From JAWWPY01 sp964412845 (GTDB lineage: Bacteria; Actinomycetota; Actinomycetes; Streptosporangiales; Streptosporangiaceae): a stretch of 8,427 bases of DNA. Under the pieces are notes generated by a model that searched no databases, was not told where the DNA came from, and saw nothing but the letters and a program-made list of their open reading frames with translations. Shown here piece by piece: positions 5,884 to 8,427 of this stretch. A program made the position numbers and the translations under genes. Location: contig CAYPQM010000224.1 in the NCBI GenBank assembly GCA_964412845.1, forward strand, positions 1 to 8,427, given 5' to 3'. Within the stretch, counting starts at the first letter, position 1; each line of letters opens with the position of its first letter.

Positions 5884-6008
5884 TGAGTCTGACCGCCGCC
5901 AGCGGCGTGACGCTGCCCGATGCCTGCTGGTATTGCGCCCATTCCTGCATACGGACGCCGCCGCGCGGCGCGGCTGGCTCCCGCGCGCAGCCTCCGGCCC
6001 GGCCGATC

Positions 6009-6041
6009 CCGGGGCCCGGCGAGGGCGGTAGCTGGCCCCGG
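6009..6041 (-). terminator. Terminator-like GC hairpin after the ABC permease
   Basis: An 8-bp perfect, all-GC stem (plus-strand ccggggcc at 6009-6016 and ggccccgg at 6034-6041) with a 17-nt loop, beginning 5 nt after the permease stop codon. There is no U-tract; hairpins without U-tracts are often proposed as terminators in actinobacteria. In such GC-rich DNA the stem could be incidental. Confidence 0.4.
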
Positions 6042-6046
6042 CCGGT

Positions 6047-6769
6047 TCACCTGGTGCCGGTGATGAGCCGCTCCCGGTCGAACGCGGCCGAGACGAATCG
6101 CCAGCCGATCCTGTTAAGCAGCAGCAGGGCCACCCCGGCGGCCAGGGCGGTGACGAGCGACGCCTTGATGACGTTCAGCGCGATCAGCGTGGTCAGGGCG
6201 ACCGACGGAAGGCTCGCCAGGGCGGAGAGCTGCTGCGCGACCCGGACGTCGGCTGACCGGGTGGAGATCAGGATGGCGATCCAGATCGACCACAGGGCGA
6301 GCAGGGGCGTGAAGAGGACCTGGGCGAGCAGGTCAGGACCACGGATGAGCGCGGACGCGACGCCCGGCCGGGCCAGCAGCTCGACGCAGGCCAGGAAAAG
6401 GCCGTAGACCAGGTAGGCGACGGCGATCGAGGGGAGGAGTGCGGCCAGGGCCTTGCCCAGCAGCAGCTCCTCGCGGCGGATTGGCGTGGTGAGCACCGGC
6501 TCCAGCGTCCCTTGCTGGCGCTCGCCGACCACGGAGTAGGCAGCGACGAAGGACGGCACGAGGGCGGGGATGGCGAGCATGTACAGCAGCACGTGCTCGT
6601 GCCTGAGCGGGATCGACGCTGCGGATTGCAGGGTGAAGACGTTGACCAGCGGCTGGATGCAGAAGATCACCGGGATGATCGCCATCCCCACGGTGAGGGA
6701 GCGGTTGCGCCGGTATTCGCGGAGTTCCTTGCGGAAGATGGCCCGGACGCGCCTCCTGCTTATGCTCAT
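6047..6769 (-). CDS. ABC-2 type transporter permease
   Basis: A 240-residue integral membrane protein, the transmembrane half of an ABC exporter. The N-terminus is cytoplasmic and basic, with RAIFRKELREYRRNRS at 9-24. About six hydrophobic segments follow, near 25-45, 60-81, 105-130, 147-168, 180-200 and 202-219. Between the second and third lies the ABC-2 family hallmark GERQQGTLEPVLTTPIRREEL at 82-102, comparable to the ERE.GTLE..L.TP motif of NatB-like permeases. The start overlaps the ATPase stop (ATGA), with AGGAGG 10 nt upstream, so the two are translationally coupled. Function is probably export of a drug, lipid, ion or small molecule; the substrate cannot be told. Being a single short permease, it probably works as a homodimer. 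It is separated by 224 bp from the monooxygenase operon and need not be functionally linked to it. Confidence 0.9.
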   Translation of the reverse strand: MSISRRRVRAIFRKELREYRRNRSLTVGMAIIPVIFCIQPLVNVFTLQSAASIPLRHEHVLLYMLAIPALVPSFVAAYSVVGERQQGTLEPVLTTPIRREELLLGKALAALLPSIAVAYLVYGLFLACVELLARPGVASALIRGPDLLAQVLFTPLLALWSIWIAILISTRSADVRVAQQLSALASLPSVALTTLIALNVIKASLVTALAAGVALLLLNRIGWRFVSAAFDRERLITGTR

Positions 6770-7794
6770 CTCCGGCTCGCCTCCTCGTCCTGGTTGACCA
6801 GCTCGAGGTAGACGTCTTCGAGCGAGTGGTGCGACTCACTGATCGCCAGCACGTCAGCGCCGGCCGCCACCAGAGCGCGGGTGGCGGCCGGTGCGGCAAC
6901 CGCCGGGTCGGACACGGCCAGGACGTAGGCGGCGGGGCCGTCCTGGTGCCAGCTGTCGACGGCGGGGAGGCCGCCGAAGACGCGGCCCGGGGCGGGGATC
7001 GGGACGAGGGTCCTGACCATGAGCGTCCTGGCGAACAACTGGTCGCGGAGCTCGTCGGGCCGGCCGATCGTGCGCAGTGTCGTGTTCAGGATGGCGACGC
7101 GGTCGCAGAGGCGCTCGGCCTCCTCAAGGCGATGCGTGGTGAGGAAGATCGTCACACCGCTCTGGCTGAGTGCGGTGATCAGTTCATGGACGTCTCGGGC
7201 GGCGACTGGATCCAGTCCGGAGGTCGGCTCGTCCAGGAACAGCACCTCAGGGTCGCTGAGCAGCGCCCGGGCCAGGGCGGCCCGCTGGCGCAGGCCCTTG
7301 GACAGGGTGCCGCAGGCATCGTTGGCCCGGTCGGCCAGGTTGACGGCCCGCAGGGCGCGGGCAATGCGGCCGCCCGGGTCGGGCACCTCGTAGAGGTCAG
7401 CGAAACACTCGAGGTTCTCGGTCACGCTCAGGCGCATATACAGGCCCGGCGACTCGGGCATGATCGAGATCCGCCGGCGGATCTCCACTCCATTCTCCGG
7501 CGTGAGCGGGATTCCGGCGACCGTCGCCGAGCCCGAGGTCGGTGCGATGAGAGTGCCGAGGGTCCGCACGGTGGTGGTCTTCCCGGCGCCGTTGGGGCCG
7601 AGGAATCCGAAGACCTCGCCGCGGGCGACGCTGAACGACACATCCGCGACAGCGGCCCGCCCGCCGAAGTCCTTGGCCAGGTGGCTGGCTTCGATCGCCG
7701 CGGTCCCGGCGCGGGCCGCCCGCCCCGCCCCGCCACCGGACTGCCGCCGCAGGCCGGTCAGTTCGGGTTCGGGTGCCCGGTCGTTGCTGCTCAT
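6766..7794 (-). CDS. ABC transporter ATP-binding protein (exporter, NatA/drug-resistance type)
   Basis: A 342-residue nucleotide-binding subunit that powers the adjacent ABC-2 permease. Motifs in order: Walker A GPNGAGKTT at 66-74 (K72), Q-loop region ISIMPESPGLYMRLSVTENL at 109-128 where the usual Gln is Glu114, signature LSKGLRQR at 164-171, Walker B VLFLDEP at 184-190 with catalytic E189, D-loop SGLD at 192-195, and H-loop H221 in LTTHRLEEAE. Residues 250-335 form the C-terminal accessory domain common in this subfamily, ending SLEDVYLELV. The first ~33 residues are an Arg/Gly/Ala-rich, probably disordered leader. ATG at 7794 is preceded by AAGGTGGG; an in-frame ATG at 7890 is rejected because it falls inside the divergent promoter region. 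The Glu-for-Gln change in the Q-loop is, as I recall, common in this subfamily and does not imply inactivity. Confidence 0.93.
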   Translation of the reverse strand: MSSNDRAPEPELTGLRRQSGGGAGRAARAGTAAIEASHLAKDFGGRAAVADVSFSVARGEVFGFLGPNGAGKTTTVRTLGTLIAPTSGSATVAGIPLTPENGVEIRRRISIMPESPGLYMRLSVTENLECFADLYEVPDPGGRIARALRAVNLADRANDACGTLSKGLRQRAALARALLSDPEVLFLDEPTSGLDPVAARDVHELITALSQSGVTIFLTTHRLEEAERLCDRVAILNTTLRTIGRPDELRDQLFARTLMVRTLVPIPAPGRVFGGLPAVDSWHQDGPAAYVLAVSDPAVAAPAATRALVAAGADVLAISESHHSLEDVYLELVNQDEEASRR

Positions 7795-7855
7795 GTTCCC
7801 ACCTTGTTCCGGGGCCGGGTCATGGTGCGTGCCCGGTGCGCCGCGGCGCGGCCCC

Positions 7856-7884
7856 TTGCCAGATAAAATAGATATCACTATGCT
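7856..7884 (+). promoter_or_regulatory. Candidate sigma-70-type promoter for the SPFH gene
   Basis: TTGCCA (7856-7861) and TATGCT (7879-7884) are separated by 17 nt, the optimal spacing, in an AT-rich island that stands out sharply from the surrounding GC-rich DNA. Transcription would start near 7891, leaving a short leader with a strong AAGGAGG at 7913-7919, 6 nt before the ATG. Confidence 0.5.
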
Positions 7885-7890
7885 AAGCAT
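7868..7890. promoter_or_regulatory. Palindromic operator candidate in the divergent promoter
   Basis: An 11-bp perfect palindrome ATGCTAAGCAT (7880-7890) overlaps both -10 hexamers, next to an ATAG-N6-CTAT dyad (7868-7881) enclosing GATATC. Such AT-rich dyads at an ABC-exporter promoter resemble binding sites of small dimeric repressors such as PadR or GntR family members. No repressor gene lies in the window, so the protein is unknown. Confidence 0.4.
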
Positions 7891-7909
7891 CTGTCATCGG
7901 GCCCGTCAA
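7880..7909 (-). promoter_or_regulatory. Candidate sigma-70-type promoter for the ABC exporter
   Basis: Reading the minus strand, TTGACG (plus-strand 7904-7909) is followed after 18 nt by TAGCAT (plus-strand 7880-7885). Transcription would begin near 7873, giving an ~80-nt leader to the ATPase start. Its -10 occupies almost the same bases as the -10 of the opposing promoter. Confidence 0.45.
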
Positions 7910-7925
7910 CCGAAGGAGGCACCAG

Positions 7926-8427
7926 ATGACTATCGAGGACATCGCCGCCGCAGTCCCCTCGCCACCCGCCCGGCAGGTGACCGAGCACGTGGCCCGGTTC
8001 CTGCCCGGCCTGCGCATGCTGGTAGCGGGCATCGTCGGGCTGCTGGCCGGGGTGGCGCTGGCCGTGGTGGCCAGTCACCAGGGTCACGGCACTGCCGTGG
8101 CGCTGGTTCTGCTCTGCGTCCTGATCTTCCTCGCCAGCTCCCTCGTGCTGGCGGGTCTGACCCCCGTCGTCCCCGGGCGGGCACGCGTCATCCAGCTGTT
8201 CGGCCGCTACCGCGGCACCATCCGCGACTCGGGCTTGCAGTGGGTCAACCCGTTCACCCGCCGCATCGCGGTGTCCACCCGGATCCGCAACCAGGAGTCA
8301 GCGCAAGCCAAGGTCAACGACGCGGACGGCAACCCGATCGAGATCGCCGCCGTGGTCGTCTGGCAGGTCGCCGACACGGCCAGCGCGCTGTACTCCGTCG
8401 ATGACTTCACCCAGTTCGTCACCATCC
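7926..8427 (+). CDS. SPFH/band-7 domain membrane protein (partial, runs off right edge)
   Basis: The first 167 residues of a protein continuing past the window, the only plus-strand gene seen. After a ~25-residue cytoplasmic leader come two hydrophobic segments (about 30-49 and 56-78) forming a membrane hairpin. The start of an SPFH (stomatin/prohibitin/flotillin) domain follows: VVPGRARVIQLFGRYRGTIRDSGLQWVNPF at 81-110, where PG.A.V...FG.Y.GT....GL.W.NPF is the typical entry to the fold, then VSTRIRNQE at 116-124 and EIAAVVVWQVADTASALYSV at 139-158. SPFH proteins oligomerise on membranes and organise microdomains or associate with proteases. The start is secured by AAGGAGG 6 nt upstream of ATG 7926. 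It is divergent from the ABC exporter with 131 bp between starts. Its precise partner or role is not visible. Confidence 0.88.
   Translation, partial: MTIEDIAAAVPSPPARQVTEHVARFLPGLRMLVAGIVGLLAGVALAVVASHQGHGTAVALVLLCVLIFLASSLVLAGLTPVVPGRARVIQLFGRYRGTIRDSGLQWVNPFTRRIAVSTRIRNQESAQAKVNDADGNPIEIAAVVVWQVADTASALYSVDDFTQFVTI

Larger units (their letters stand above)
5823..6046 (-). promoter_or_regulatory. Upstream (leader/promoter) region of the monooxygenase operon
   Basis: These 224 bp between the ABC permease and the DJ-1-family gene are the only sizeable non-coding gap before the operon, so its promoter most likely lies here. No convincing -35/-10 pair stands out. It holds a terminator-like hairpin at the permease end, a CRP-like dyad near the gene start, a perfect 12-bp GC palindrome at 5959-5970 and an imperfect dyad at 5900-5915 (CAGCG, 6 nt, CGCTG). 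The frame stays open through it, but it has no start-site or protein-family support. Confidence 0.5.

Noticed and set aside
5959..5970. 12-bp palindrome cgccgcgcggcg as an operator
   Set aside because: Pure GC palindromes of this length are frequent by chance at this base composition, and another (7838-7849) occurs in the exporter leader; nothing ties either to regulation.
5823..6050. N-terminal extension of the DJ-1-family protein by 76 residues
   Set aside because: The frame is merely open. The extension is Arg/Gly/Ala-rich, has no ribosome site at its start codons, and family members begin at the AELLMIVSS strand.
6826..7866. Plus-strand open frame of 346 codons opposite the ABC ATPase
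   Set aside because: Shadow of the ATPase, whose Walker A, signature, Walker B and H-loop are all on the minus strand.
7795..7890. ATPase start at 7890
   Set aside because: It lies within the divergent promoter palindrome, lacks a ribosome site, and the added residues have no family match; ATG 7794 has AAGGTGGG.
7460..8404. Plus-strand open frame of 314 codons spanning the ATPase and the SPFH start
   Set aside because: It crosses the divergent promoter and is in a different frame from the SPFH gene, whose start has a strong ribosome site and whose protein has a recognisable domain.

Overview
The window is very GC-rich, gene-dense DNA with strong G/C third-position bias, AGGAGG-type ribosome binding sites and ATGA stop/start overlaps. 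All of this fits a high-GC actinobacterium; the species cannot be named from the sequence. Ten protein-coding genes can be supported: nine on the minus strand and one, cut by the right edge, on the plus strand. I see no rRNA, tRNA, CRISPR array, insertion sequence or phage gene, and no gene-free stretch longer than about 225 bases.

Read in the direction of transcription (right to left), the main block (5822 down to 1) is one tightly packed probable operon. It encodes a DJ-1/PfpI (Hsp31-like) protein with a large internal insertion, two NTF2/SnoaL-fold small proteins, and four components of a soluble diiron monooxygenase of the toluene-4-monooxygenase/alkene-monooxygenase type: hydroxylase alpha (TmoA-like), hydroxylase gamma (TmoB-like), effector (TmoD-like) and hydroxylase beta (TmoE-like). 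The last gene is the N-terminal part of an AraC-family regulator that runs off the left edge. The gene order matches tmoA-B-(C)-D-E-(F), but the Rieske ferredoxin (C) is missing from its usual place and no reductase (F) is visible. Electron delivery must come from beyond the left edge or from elsewhere in the genome.

Upstream of this block, after a 224-bp non-coding gap with a terminator-like hairpin and a CRP-like dyad, lies a two-gene ABC-2 exporter (ATPase then permease, ATGA overlap). It is transcribed divergently from an SPFH/band-7 membrane protein at the right edge. The 131-bp divergent region contains two promoter-like elements whose -10 hexamers fall on the same palindrome, on opposite strands.

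The most interesting element is the combination of a diiron oxygenase with a DJ-1-family protein and two NTF2-like proteins in one apparent transcript. This suggests an oxidation pathway in which the accessory proteins process, isomerise or detoxify the reactive oxygenated product. The substrate is unknown. The alpha subunit keeps all six iron ligands but has a bulky residue where T4MO has Gly103, plus a four-cysteine zinc-type site that T4MO lacks.
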